The notes beneath the pieces are model-generated. The model saw only the letters and a list, made by a program, of their open reading frames with translations, was not told the DNA's origin and searched no databases. Of a stretch of DNA of 64,000 bases, positions 44,921 to 56,646 are shown one piece after another. Numbering within the stretch: position 1 is the stretch's first letter; every line of letters begins with the position of its first letter. Source of the stretch: Symsagittifera roscoffensis (lineage: Eukaryota > Xenacoelomorpha > Acoela > Convolutidae); the NCBI RefSeq assembly GCF_963678635.1, contig NC_087062.1:99191705-99255704 (forward strand), in the 5' to 3' direction. The position numbers and the translations under genes are program-made.

Positions 44921-46067
44921 GTTTGGCCTCGTAATGGGTTACTAAAAAAATTAAGGAATGACTTTGGTTTGTGAAAAGTGTCTTTTTGTGCTCAAACTTG
45001 TGGAAATAACCAAAAGTTTACAGAAAGGAGATAGTTGAGCACCCGAATGCCATTCTGATTTTCTAGAGAGTACTTAGACTCTCAAGTATTTTGAGTAGTC
45101 CCTTATTAGCCGTGAATAAAAAAAACACCAAAAAACAATAAACATTTCTTGCCATTTGATTTAATTTTGTAATAATTTTGCTTCGATTTCATTAGTTAAA
45201 TTATTGCGTATAATGATGTTTTGGGGGCGGAAAATGTTTAGAGGCGTTGGCCTGTTGATGCTCCGAGATAGGTTGCAGTCAATAAATTAAATTGATTCAA
45301 TTGTGTGAGTTTGTACAACGTGATGTAATTGTGTAATGCCCGCTGATAATTAATTAACTAAACAAATAAAAACGTAAAATGATTTCTGAAAAAAGTTATA
45401 AAAACCGGGCTGTTCTCCATTTTAATCAATTAAAATAATTTTTCTTCTTTGGAAAGTTTTTTTTTGAAATACATCGAAAAAAAATTGATCAAGAATGGAA
45501 CTTTTTTTTCTTTGAAGAATGGTAACAAAACAATTCATTTTTAGTCTGTAACTTATTCTTTATGATTTTTGAATTTTAGAGAGACGGACTATAAAAAATC
45601 CAATAAAATATATTCTTATTCGTGAACTTCCAATGCGGTCCAGCTAATTGTTCTTAGAATTTGCTAAACGACACAAAATTTGCATCTTTAACGGATAATT
45701 TATGAGTTAAAGAGTGACGGAACATTTAAGGTGTTGCCCTCATATATTAGCAGACTTGTACTATAATAAGGGCGCAATTATTTCTGTTTTCTTTATGCGT
45801 ATCTTGCAAGTAGGCTTGAAATAGGTCTCAAAAATTGTTCTAAGAATGAAAAGTTTCAGCTAGTTGCTAAAAAGAATGTGCTACTTTGCTTCAGTTGTAT
45901 CAATTTCATCAGTTGCTACTTACTTTTTCTTCAAATCGGAGCGGTATTCGTGGGGTGTCGGATTCTGGGATTCTGGTGTGGGGCTGACTGAATTATACTT
46001 TGAAATCAAAAGAGAGAAAAACAAAAAAAGGTAACAAAAAGTAATTTAAGGAAAACAAAAATGATTT

Positions 46068-48466
46068 ATAATCGAGTATGATGGGTTATTGTGGCTTTTT
46101 ATTTGAAAACAATCGATTTTAATCAAACTTGATTTAAATTTGCCATGAAATTGATTACCTGGGTTGACCTCCATACACTGAAATTCTTATAGTACAATTC
46201 CATCCATCAAGTGTATGGATAAACGCTTCTCATACAAATTTTGTACAATTTCAAAAAAACGGTTGAAAAAAGATATAAACTAATTTTTGTAGCTGTTTGA
46301 TTCTAACAAAACAGTCTGGTGATGAAAAGCGGAAGTTTTCGATTTTCGAAAAAAAATGCTTAAGATACAATTCCCATATATGGAAACTGTATGACTAGCC
46401 TTTTTTTGATGGCGACACACAAAATTTTTCGAAGTTTTGGTTGAAGTTTCTCCAAAAAATTTTTATAGCTTTTTTTAACCGCAAGTCGAATTTTGTACTC
46501 AAACAAACGTTTTCCTCAAAAAATTTTTTGTGCGAAATTTGTTTTTTTTTTGTGCGCGTAACGTAGTCCTGGAAACACTTCTTTTTCGCTGAATAACTTT
46601 TTAAAAATCGCTGGAAACTCCACTTTTTTGTTTTGCATGTTTATGTGTGCCTTGATCAATGTCTCATATTTTAAAAATTTAAATTTTTATAATAATCATG
46701 TTGAAAAGTTTTGCAAAAATTTAAAAGTTTGTTACTTTCGTTATATCATTTGTGAAACACAGCTCTTAGATAATTCAGGTCTTATCTATGCATTGTAAAT
46801 GCAAGACAGTCCAATCTTTGGTGATTCGAGTAAACCAAGGTTTTTTTGTCACTTGCGTTCGGTTGCGATCATAACCCAAATTTTTTAAGAAATTACATTT
46901 CGAAAAAAAAATGAAATTTTGGTTTCTGGAAAAACACTTGCCCTACAATTTTAATATAAGGAAAAATGCTGAATCATAGAGATATCATACAATTTTCTGT
47001 ACGTATGTAATTGTATGGAACTGTATGACAAGAAGCCTCTCATATATGAAAATGGTATGATAAGTTTTGGTCAACCCGGCTACTTAGAGAGCAATTTAGT
47101 CAAAGAATATATTAATATATTTTCAGTCGAGAATAATGGTGGAACCTGATCTAAACTATATTTTAAGATTGGATAAATTAGATATTTTACCACTGTAAAG
47201 TATTTAATATTAACCAATCATGAACCATCTAACTAACAACCCACTTATTTGAGATCGAAGTTGGGTATTTCGACAGGATTTGAGATCGAAGTTGGGTATT
47301 TCGACAGGATTTGAGATCGAAGTTGGGTATTTGACAGGAATTGAGATCGAACGTTTGGCATTCCAACTGGTAGCAGATCAAAGTAGAATTTAAAAGATAT
47401 ATTTTTAAACGCTACTGCACGTAGATATATGTAAACGGAATCCGCAAAGAAATTGCGGATTCCACTTACAGTTTGCGGATTCCACTTATAATTTGGAGAT
47501 TCCACTTACAGTTTGCGGATTCCGCTTACAGTTAAGGATTCCACAACAGCTCAATTCAGCGTAGATATATGTAAACGGAATCCGCACAGAAATTGCGGAT
47601 TCCACTTACAGTTTGCGGATTCCACTTAGAATTTGTGGATTCCATTTACAGTTTGCGGATTCCGTACAGTTGCGGATTCCACAACAGCTCAATTCAGCTA
47701 TACACATGTCTCATTATTTGTTTGTGGATTCCACAAACAGTTCTGGATTTGGCAAATACAGTTGCGGATTCCGCAAATGTATTATATTTTTGGAGCAATT
47801 TTAAACGGTACAGTGTTTTAGGTATTTGTTTGTGGAATCCAAAACATCAAAGAAGATCAAAGAAAAATAGCAATGTTGCGGATTCCGCGACAAATTTTAT
47901 TTGGGCTTGTTGCGGAATCCGTTTACAATGCACATACTTACCATGCACAGTTTGGCCTCGTAATGGGTTACTAAAAAAATTAAGGAATGACTTTGGTTTG
48001 TGAAAAGTGTCTTTTTGTGCTCAAACTTGTGGAAATAACCAAAAGTTTACAGAAAGGAGATAGTTGAGCACCCGAACTTTTTGAGTAGTCCCTTATTAGC
48101 AGTGACTAAAAAAAACACCAAAAAACAATAAACATTTCTTGCCATTTGATTTAATTTTGTAATAATTTTGCTTCGATTTCATTAGTTAAATTATTGCGTT
48201 TAATGATGTTTTGGGGGCGGAAAATGTTTAGAGGCGTTGGCCTGTTGATGCTCCGAGATAGGTTGCAGTCAATAAATTAAATTGATTCAATTGTGTGAGT
48301 TTGTACAACGTGATGTAATTGTGTAATGCCCGCTGATAATTAATTAACTAAACAAATAAAAACGTAAAATGATTCCTGAAAAAGGTTATAAAAACAGGGC
48401 TGTTCTCCATTTTAATCAATTAAAATAATTTTTCTTCTTTGGAAAATTTTTTTTTTGAAATACATC
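46068..48466. repeat. 3-kb tandem duplication, unit B
   Basis: Copy of 43048-45465. It contains the CCCGGGTTGACC element (46158-47079) and array (47250-47960). Its end switches at GAAATACATCAAATTACATTAAATTTTTATAATAATC into the middle of a third unit. Confidence 0.9.
46158..47079. mobile_element. CCCGGGTTGACC foldback MITE in unit B
   Basis: Same element and position as in unit A, so it was inserted before the tandem duplication. Confidence 0.75.
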
Positions 48467-49044
48467 AAATTACATTAAATTTTTATAATAATCATGTTGA
48501 AAAGTTTTGCAAAAATTTAAGAGTTTGTTACTTTCGTTATATCATTTGTGAAAGACAGCTCTTAGATAATTCAGGTCATATCTATGCATTGTAAATGCAA
48601 GACAGTCCAATCTTTGGTGATTCGAGTAAACCAAGGTTTTTTTGTCACTTGCGTTCGGTTGCGATCATAACCCAAATTTTTTAAGAAATTACATTTCGAA
48701 AAAAAATGAAATTTTGGTTTATGGAAAAACACTTGCCCTACAATTTTAATATAAGGAAAAATGCTGAATCATAGAGATATCATACAATTTTCTGTACGTA
48801 TGTAATTGTATGGAACTGTATGACAAGAAGCTTCTCATATATGAAAATGGTATGATAAGTTTTGGTCAACCGGGCTACTTAGAGAGCAATTTAGTCAAAG
48901 AATATATTAATATATTTTCAGTCGAGAATAGAGGTGGAACCTGATCTAAACTATATTTTATGATTGGATAAATTAGATATTTTACCACTGTAAAGTATTT
49001 AATATTAACCAATCATGAACCATCTAACTAACAACCCACTTATT
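48467..49044. repeat. Tandem unit C, partial, cut by retroelement
   Basis: Matches unit A from about 43655 to 44222 (ATAATAATCATGTTGAAAAG to AACAACCCACTTATT). In units A and B the text goes on TTGAGATCGAAGTTGGG; here it switches at 49045 to TGTAAGTGCTG, the left end of the retroelement. Confidence 0.9.
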
Positions 49045-50661
49045 TGTAAGTGCTGAAATTACTTGTAATTTCAGCACCAGAGAGATTTGAATTTAACTTA
49101 GAAATTAGTTGTCTCTCCAAGAGAACTTCAGCAGCCGCAACAAACCAGTATACCCTAGATCTATTGAGCCTAGCAGAGACTAGTTAAACACCCTGAGACT
49201 AGAAAGTATAAGAGTAAGATTAGGATCGGTATTAGACTAAGAAGTTGCACGAATCTATCCGGCCGAAAATAAGATAGCGTGACGAGCAGACGGTGTACTC
49301 AATCCGAAATTACTCTATGAGTTAACCACATCGTTCCTAACTCATCTGATGCGACGATAAGTCTCGAATAAGACCTTAATAGCTTAGAATTAACCAAAAA
49401 TAGATTAGAATTTAGACAAAACATTTTCAAAATGTTATACGATAATAATTTAATCGAAATGTCTCTACGACTCAATAGATCAGAGCCGATATTCCGAACG
49501 ATAATAGAACTACCCGGAATTGGAAGAAGACCTCGAACAAGAGACGACATACGACAACGTAGAAATTTACCAAATAGTTTTATGATCGTACGGCAAAAGC
49601 AAACACAAACTTTTATATTTAGAATCTTATTAGCAATGAATTTAGATTTTCATCTGCAAACATAAAATTTTGAAGTCAATTTTCATGATCATTTCAGGCG
49701 CTAAACAAAATTATTAATATACAATAACGATTGATAAAAAGATCTCAGATCGTTTTCTTAATTTCTGCAGTCTTATATAAAACATGTTTGAAAAATATTT
49801 ATTAAAAAATGAAAATAAAAATTAGTAGCATGACAATAAATTGTTAAAAATCATAAAATCATCTGTTGTCCCAGCTTCATCACCTAAACATAACAGCAAA
49901 TATAAGCTCACTAATATCATTAAAAAACTAAATCTTTTTCTTAAATAAATTTAAACCAAATTAAATTTAAATTCACTTAATTTTAAAATTAGATCATCAA
50001 GGCTTATCCTTGGATCTCAATAAATTTTCTATTTCACTAAATTTAAAACCTGATCATCAAGGCCTATCCTTGGATCTAAAGAACAATTTTGTTCTCCCCC
50101 GCCCACTTAACAAGTGTCTAACGACCTCAAACGTCGATTCACTATCCAAACCTTCCAAAAGACCCAAGACTAATAGAAATTTAAAAAAAAAACTAACCAT
50201 TCAAATTAGGATAAACAGTGAAGAACTTCGGTTATTCATCCTTCACTTGAACCCTCCTCTTATCAGACCCAGGATAGATCTTAGACTTAGTAAGTTTAAA
50301 ATAGTACCTACCGAACTACTTGCGTTCTAATTATACCTGAACCTTGTGGATCGATTTACTATTCTCCAACCCTTGAACACAATCACTACCCCTAAGTAAG
50401 ATTAAGTAAGTTAACACCTTAGCTTAGACTAGCCACGAGTAAGTAAAAAATCATTCCTCGGAATCGATATACTTTTCTCTCCAACCCTAAATAAAAAGAC
50501 CCAGGTTAAGCTAACCAAAAAATCTCACAATCTATCTCAAGTCAAGCAATAAGTACAATATCTTACCACAGAGATTATGTAAAAGTAGTACCACTAACCA
50601 ATGATGCAACACCATTAAACTACAATACATTTTACCTGATACACGAAATAACAGTTTAAAT
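49045..50661 (+). other. Retroelement 5' region: putative LTR and leader
   Basis: Contains a terminal hairpin (49050-49077), TATATAAAA at 49774 as a possible TATA box, and a duplicated ~60-bp leader segment (49992-50077). The LTR's inner end and the primer-binding site cannot be placed without the 3' LTR. A 77-codon frame at 49432-49665 is open but unrecognised. Confidence 0.5.
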
Positions 50662-52482
50662 TTGACCGTCATACACAATGAAAACCTTAATGGAACTAGA
50701 AATCTTACAAAACAAGATATTCAAACACCATCACACTTCATAATTGAAGAAATTGTCCAAACAACAACAACTACACAACAAAGTATTTCACCAATAAATC
50801 CAAATTTAACAACACCAAGAAATACAAATACTTCACTGGCACAAGTAACCTTACAATCAACCGTTAAACCTTCGGTTGCTCCAAAATATTCACATATGGA
50901 TTATCAAACATATAGACCCATGACAGTACCATCAAAACTACGAAAAACGTTCACAAGAAACACTTTTGCAGAACACAATTATAATTATGCACATTCGTCA
51001 AAAACAAACTACCCCCCACGAAAAAATAATAATCATGTATGTTCTCACTATTGGGATAACCCAATGACAACAACCAACTCAGTAAATTTTCAAACTAATT
51101 CACATCCTCCACAGGATCATAGTGAAAATTACCCATTCTTTCAACAAAATAAAAATAAAAAGCAAGCACCTCATCATACGGATTATTTATCATCTGATGA
51201 TGATTATTTACAACCAGACATTTTTGCACCATATACCAAAGAATATTGCACACAAGGATCGCGACGACCTCATACATATAATAGAATTTTTTCTCCAAAT
51301 CCAACAGATACAAGAAATCAACAACCAATACATATGCCAAATCCAACTAATACACAATCTTTTCAACCAATTCAACCACAAAACTCAATGACTATGCACT
51401 CGTATCAACCAACTCAAATGCAAAATGAAATACCACTTCCATATTATCTTCAGCAACACGAAATAACAAAAAATGAATCACTACAAATGACAATGAATCC
51501 ATACCTCATGGGTGGATCATCAATAACATCAAATAAACCACTGATGGTATTTACAGGAACAGATCCTGAATATTCTTTAGTAGATTATTTATATGCAGTA
51601 ACAGCAAATTTAATTTTAAATATAGGACCTGAACCAATTAATACGCCACTACATCAAAATTGGATACTTAGACGCACAGCATTGATACAAACAACCTTAG
51701 ATGGCGCAGCTCAAAAATTGTTTTCAGTATTACCTATAGAAATAAAATCAGACTGGAAAAGATTTACACAAGAATTTTCAAAAATGTTTGACTCCGAAAG
51801 AAATAAACAACACCAAAGAGTTTTATGTAATGAAATTCGCAGATTACCAAATGAAACCATCAAACAATTAGCAGTACGTATCAAAACACTAGTTCGAAAA
51901 GCATATTCACTTAATACACATGACTATAAAAACACAAAAATGACAGAAATTTTGATGATGACCTTAACACCTCAATTAAGGAAAATAGCAATAAAAAAGA
52001 GAGCATCTCATCCTTCCTCAATTCGAGAGCCAGATTTAGATTTTCGAAAACTAGTAGACAAACTAGAGCAAGCGGAAATCACAATGAAACTTGAAGAAAC
52101 AGAAAATCTAAAACTACAATATGTTAATCGAATTGAAACAAACACTACACATATAAATAACGTACAGGAATCAGATACAGACCTAGTTGAAAAAATCACT
52201 GAAATACTAAATAATTATGAAAAACACCCAAATTTTAAAGGCAAACCATCTTTCAAAAAATGGTGTAATTATTGCCGACGATACGGACACAGTATTTCCG
52301 AATGTAGACGAAAACAACAAGATAACCAAAACAAACCTCAAAAGCATAAAGAAACAGATAAATCGTTCTATCAATATATGAAAAAAGATCAAAATTTACC
52401 AAACAAAAATATATATAGTAACAACAGTTCAGGAAAACCGCTTCCGAACAACACCAATTACACAAGGACTCAATCACCATAA
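50662..52482 (+). pseudogene. gag: Retroelement Gag with CCHC zinc knuckle
   Basis: 606 codons. The N-terminal ~280 residues are low-complexity Asn/Gln/Thr/Pro-rich (matrix-like, disordered). Residues ~290-490 form a Ty3-type capsid, including LVDYLYAVTANLIL, WILRRTALIQTTLDGAAQKL and a DWKRFTQEFSKMF segment, with helices ending near EETENLKLQY. Near residue 535 lies the CCHC knuckle CNYCRRYGHSISEC, which binds genomic RNA. The frame ends at TAA (52480) but stays open on the far side, so the Gag boundary may be a mutation rather than a natural end. Confidence 0.85.
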
Positions 52483-53709
52483 AACTCAAGTTATAGAGGA
52501 AGATCACCAGAACGAAGAAACACCAAGAATTCTTCACAAAATAATTATAATCGATCAAATAGTCGAAATAACTATTCGAGATCCAATTCCAATGCAACAC
52601 AATTTGTTTCTAGATCCAGTTCCCAATCAAACCCAAGAAATAAACACTATTCCAATAATCAATCACGAAACTCATCATACAACAGAAATAGAAACTATTC
52701 ACATAATCGAAATAGAATTTATTCGAACAATCGAAATCAAAATTACCCGAACAATCAATCAAGAAATAACTCATATAATAGATCAAACTATCACAGATCA
52801 AATGACAATTATCAAAACAGATCACGGAATAATTCACAAAATCGAAATTCAAGTTATGATAATCAATATAAAAATTATCCCCAGTCACCACATAGGAATA
52901 ATAACTATTATAATAATTCTAAACATCGATACAGAAGTAGTACATCAAAATATCAAAGACATATTAATCAAGTACAGTCAAATGAAGAAACAACATCAGA
53001 CCCCCCAGGTATTGATGACACAGGAAGTAACGAACTACAACTAAATCAAATAAACTGTGGATCATCAGATACAGAAAATACCATCTCCGTAAATATGATA
53101 ACAGTCGAAAGCGACTACGGACCTATCATATATGAACAACCTTTTACATCACATATATATGAAAATCAATTGGAACTCCTTCACAATTATTATATTGAAC
53201 CCATCAATACTACACAAACTGCACAAGAAATAAACGAAATTAACACGGTAAATAAACCCGATGAAAAAGACAAAACAAAATGTTTAAACACAAATCATAT
53301 TTATCAAAATATACAAAAAGAACAACCCAGAGAAAAAATTTGGACAATACCATTTCTCTTAGAAAGTCCAAGAAACAAAGAATTTCAACCACCAGATCTC
53401 GAAATTGATTTTTTATTTGGTTCAGGAGCAGAATCAAACATAATTAATATTCTCACATGGAATGAAATCAAAACATTACATCCAAAATTAGCAACATCAC
53501 AAGGATCAACATTAGTAAATTATGGAAAAATCCATTTATTCCTTCTCCCCACAAGAAACATGGAACAAAATAAAATTCTAAACAAACCAATTAAACAAAT
53601 ATTTCATATTACTGATATTAAACACAATATCAGTGGCATACCATTTATATCAAAATATATACCAACAATCAACATCTTGAATAGTAAATTACTGATCAAA
53701 GATATGTAG
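52483..53709 (+). pseudogene. Asn/Arg/Ser/Tyr-rich tail and defective protease
   Basis: Same frame as Gag, directly after its TAA. The first ~170 codons are almost entirely Asn, Arg, Ser, Tyr, Gln and His (e.g. SRNNSYNRSNYHRSN), resembling a prion-like, RNA-binding low-complexity domain. An acidic linker (NEETTSDPPGIDDTGSNE) follows. The retropepsin-like domain near 53400-53700 has FLFGSGAESNII where the family has F.(D)(S/T)GA; the catalytic Asp codon reads GGT (Gly). The piece ends at TAG (53707) with the frame open beyond. Confidence 0.75.
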
Positions 53710-55119
53710 ACGAAAACAAAAAATACAGCTCGAACATTTTTTCAAAGATTAAATAAACAACCACCATTCTTCTCAAAATTTTATCCAATTTATACTCAAC
53801 AACGGAAACACCTGAAACCCCTATCAGGAAATATATATAACTTTTCAACAAAACAAGTTCACCAGTATGATAAAAGTCAAAATAAACAACAACTTTTTAT
53901 GTCAGACTTTGAATTTAAACCTATTCACAAGTTTTTCAAAATCACGATTTCATCTATAAAATATTTGAAAAACACGAATTCCGACATCATTTCGCTACAC
54001 GTGTATAACAATACACCGTATCAAGTAACATTACCCTTAGGACTTTTAGGATATTGCGAAACAAACGCTACAATCTCACCCATACCTGAAATAGCATACC
54101 GCGTGAATAATATACTCCAATTATTAGATATTTGCCAATCCAGAATTCTTAACGAAGAACTATCCAGAAATAACATAATAAGCAATGAAAAGAGAAACAC
54201 CGTTTATTTCACAAAAACACCATATTTTAAACCAGCATTCAATATAACAAATTACACAAAAGAACAACAACAATTTTTAACGATGTTTAACTTTGAACAC
54301 TCACAAATTACACAAATCGAATTTGACAGACTAGCAAAACAACTATTAAAATATTCAACAGTCTACGCAACATCAAAATTTGATGTTGGGAAAATCAGTT
54401 CATCACTACATCTCCCGTTAAAACCTGACGCAGTTTTCAAAAAACAAAGAGCTATTAAAGTACCAATTCATTTACATGACAAAGTAAACAGATTACTTGA
54501 TATTTTAGAACAATACAAAATTAACTCACCAGTAAATAAAGAAGAACAACCAAAAGGTAACACAATTATTAACCCTGTTATCATCCTAGCAAAAGGAGAA
54601 TCATTAAAAATAGTTTTAGACGCTAGATACCTCAATTCACTAATAGACGAATCGAAATGCAATTGGCCTATTGAACCAATACAAGTTATTTTAACAAAAA
54701 TAAACGGAAAATACTTTACAACCGCAGATATGAATAGTGCATACAATCAAATGCCACTAGATGAACAATCACGACGCTTAACACAATTTGTTATTGGAAC
54801 TCAACAATATGAATTCAACCGCCTATTCTATGGAATTTCCATAGGACCAGCAGCATTTTCAGCTTTTATGAGCAAAATCTTTAGACCACTAATACTCAAG
54901 AAAAACGCAATCACCTATTTAGACGAGGTTTTTATGCAATCACAGACAAAAGAAGAAATGTTTACAGTTTTAGAACACTATCATAAAATACTTCAGAACG
55001 AAAATCTGAAGGCCGCCCTCGATAAATTACACTTCTTTTTAACACGAGTTAAATTTTTAGGACATAATATAGAAAGAAACACAATCACTCCATTAAAATC
55101 ACGCATTGATGCTATTTAA
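53710..55119 (+). pseudogene. pol: Retroelement reverse transcriptase (YLDE)
   Basis: Ty3/Gypsy RT. After an N-terminal pol segment come SPVNKEEQPKGNTIINPVII, KIVLDARYLNSLI, FTTADMNSAYNQM with the first catalytic Asp, and QYEFNRLFYGISIGPAAFSAFM. The catalytic box is YLDEVF instead of YxDD, so the last Asp is Glu (GAG). Then VKFLGHNI and a TAA at 55117; the same frame continues past it. Confidence 0.88.
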
Positions 55120-56646
55120 AAACTTCAACCACCAACAAACAAAAAGAAAATCCAAGAATTCCTTGGAATGTTAAATTTCTTAAGCAAGTACGTTTATAAA
55201 ATGCAATTATATTTAAGACCGTTCTATAATATCCTCAGACAACAAAATAATTTTGAACGGACCACTGAACATCAAAGACGATTTGAAGAAATTAAAAAAA
55301 TTTTAACTGAACAAATTTCAAACACAATTCCAGATCCAAATCAACCATTCTATGCAATGTGCGATGCTCCAAATTTTGGCATCGGCGCAGCATTACTACA
55401 ATCACACAGTGGTACAAATAAAATGAACCTTATATCAGCAAATTCCCGGTTATTCACTCAAGCAGAGCTACGACTCTCAACTCTAATGAGAGAATGTACA
55501 GCTATAATTTATACACTTACAGAATATGAATTTCTGATACTTGGATCAAAACATCCAACAGTTCTATTCACAGATCATAAACCAATCATTTTTCTCTTTA
55601 CACAAAAGTCAAATCCTAATCACCGAGTTTATAGATTTCAATTAATTCTAATGAAATTTCCAAACTTACATATAGTTTGGACAGCAGGAAAGAATCTTGC
55701 ATTACCAGATACATTAAGTCGAAATACACCACCTGAATTACTTACACGAAAAACTACAGTTGAAGTACCCAAAAATATAAAATTTTACCTTGCAAAAGAC
55801 AAAACATCACCCCGACTAGAATGCAAATATGCAGTAAAAACTGACATTGAACAATCACAAATAAATAACCTACAACATTTCCCACTTTACTTAGATTGCC
55901 AAAATAATCACTACGAAGTTGATCTACTTGGAACATCAATTTTCAAACCAATTTCATACTCACAATGGATAAAAAATAACACTCAGCAAAAACGAATAAA
56001 ACACCACTCGCATAAAAAAGACCTTTTTCCATTAATTGAAAAAGAAAATTTAACTGATAAAACAAATTTATCAGGACCACAAACAAATGATTCAAAATAC
56101 ACAATAAATCAAGTCTTTGACCTCCATGACCCACTTGACACAATTCCCCTATCTAAATTAGAAACTGAAAATATTTTTCTCACTCCAACAGATAAAATTA
56201 CAATTGAAATCTTGAAACAATATCAAAATCTTGACCCAGTAATTAGACAACTAAAATCATGGCACAAATACAAAATTAAGCCCGTAAAGGCAGATACCAC
56301 ATTTTTAGGAAATAAAACACTCCTCCGATATTTCCGAAAATTTAATAATACAACAATTAATGAAAACACAGACCTTCTAGAATCTCAATTAAATGATTCT
56401 ACAGTTCCCCGTCTCCCTTTAAGTATGATTCTAATAGTTTTTAACATTTCACATACACAAAACACTAAAGGACACTCTGGATCAGAGAAAACATATTCAA
56501 ATTTTATACAACATTTTTATTTCCCAAATGCACCAATTTGGATAAAAGTACTATGCAATGATTGTATAGTATGTCAGCTAAATAAAACTTATCCAAATCA
56601 AAAACAAATAGCACATAAACAAGATTTTAAAGGACAAAGTTTATAA
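55120..56646 (+). pseudogene. pol: RT connection, RNase H and integrase zinc domain
   Basis: Continues in frame: IQEFLGMLNFLSKYV (thumb/connection), then RNase H with all four carboxylates (MCDAPNFGIG, RECTAIIYTL, LFTDHKPI, ALPDTLSR). A ~250-residue spacer follows, then the integrase HHCC zinc domain: HTQNTKGHSGSEKT with CNDCIVCQLNK. It ends at TAA (56644). Confidence 0.88.

Larger units (their letters stand above)
43048..46067. repeat. 3-kb tandem duplication, unit A
   Basis: Starts TTATAATCGAGTATGATGGGTTATTGTGGC and is repeated from 46068 with only scattered differences. The unit contains a CCCGGGTTGACC element, a GATCGAAGTTGGG/GGATTCC array (44216-44920) and a non-coding tail. Unit A has about 600 bp at its 3' end (45465-46060) that unit B lacks. 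Confidence 0.9.

Noticed and set aside
44564-48003. 136-codon frame repeated in both tandem units (conserved-looking protein)
   Set aside because: It is a translation of GGATTCC tandem units; the identity reflects recent DNA duplication, not selection on protein.
52480-52482. Programmed stop readthrough between Gag and Pol
   Set aside because: TAA followed by AAC is not a known leaky context, and further stops occur later in the same frame.
52592-53044. 150-codon plus-strand frame rich in Ile, Thr and His
   Set aside because: Shadow frame of the Asn/Arg/Ser/Tyr-rich domain; the Gag frame is the one that continues into protease.
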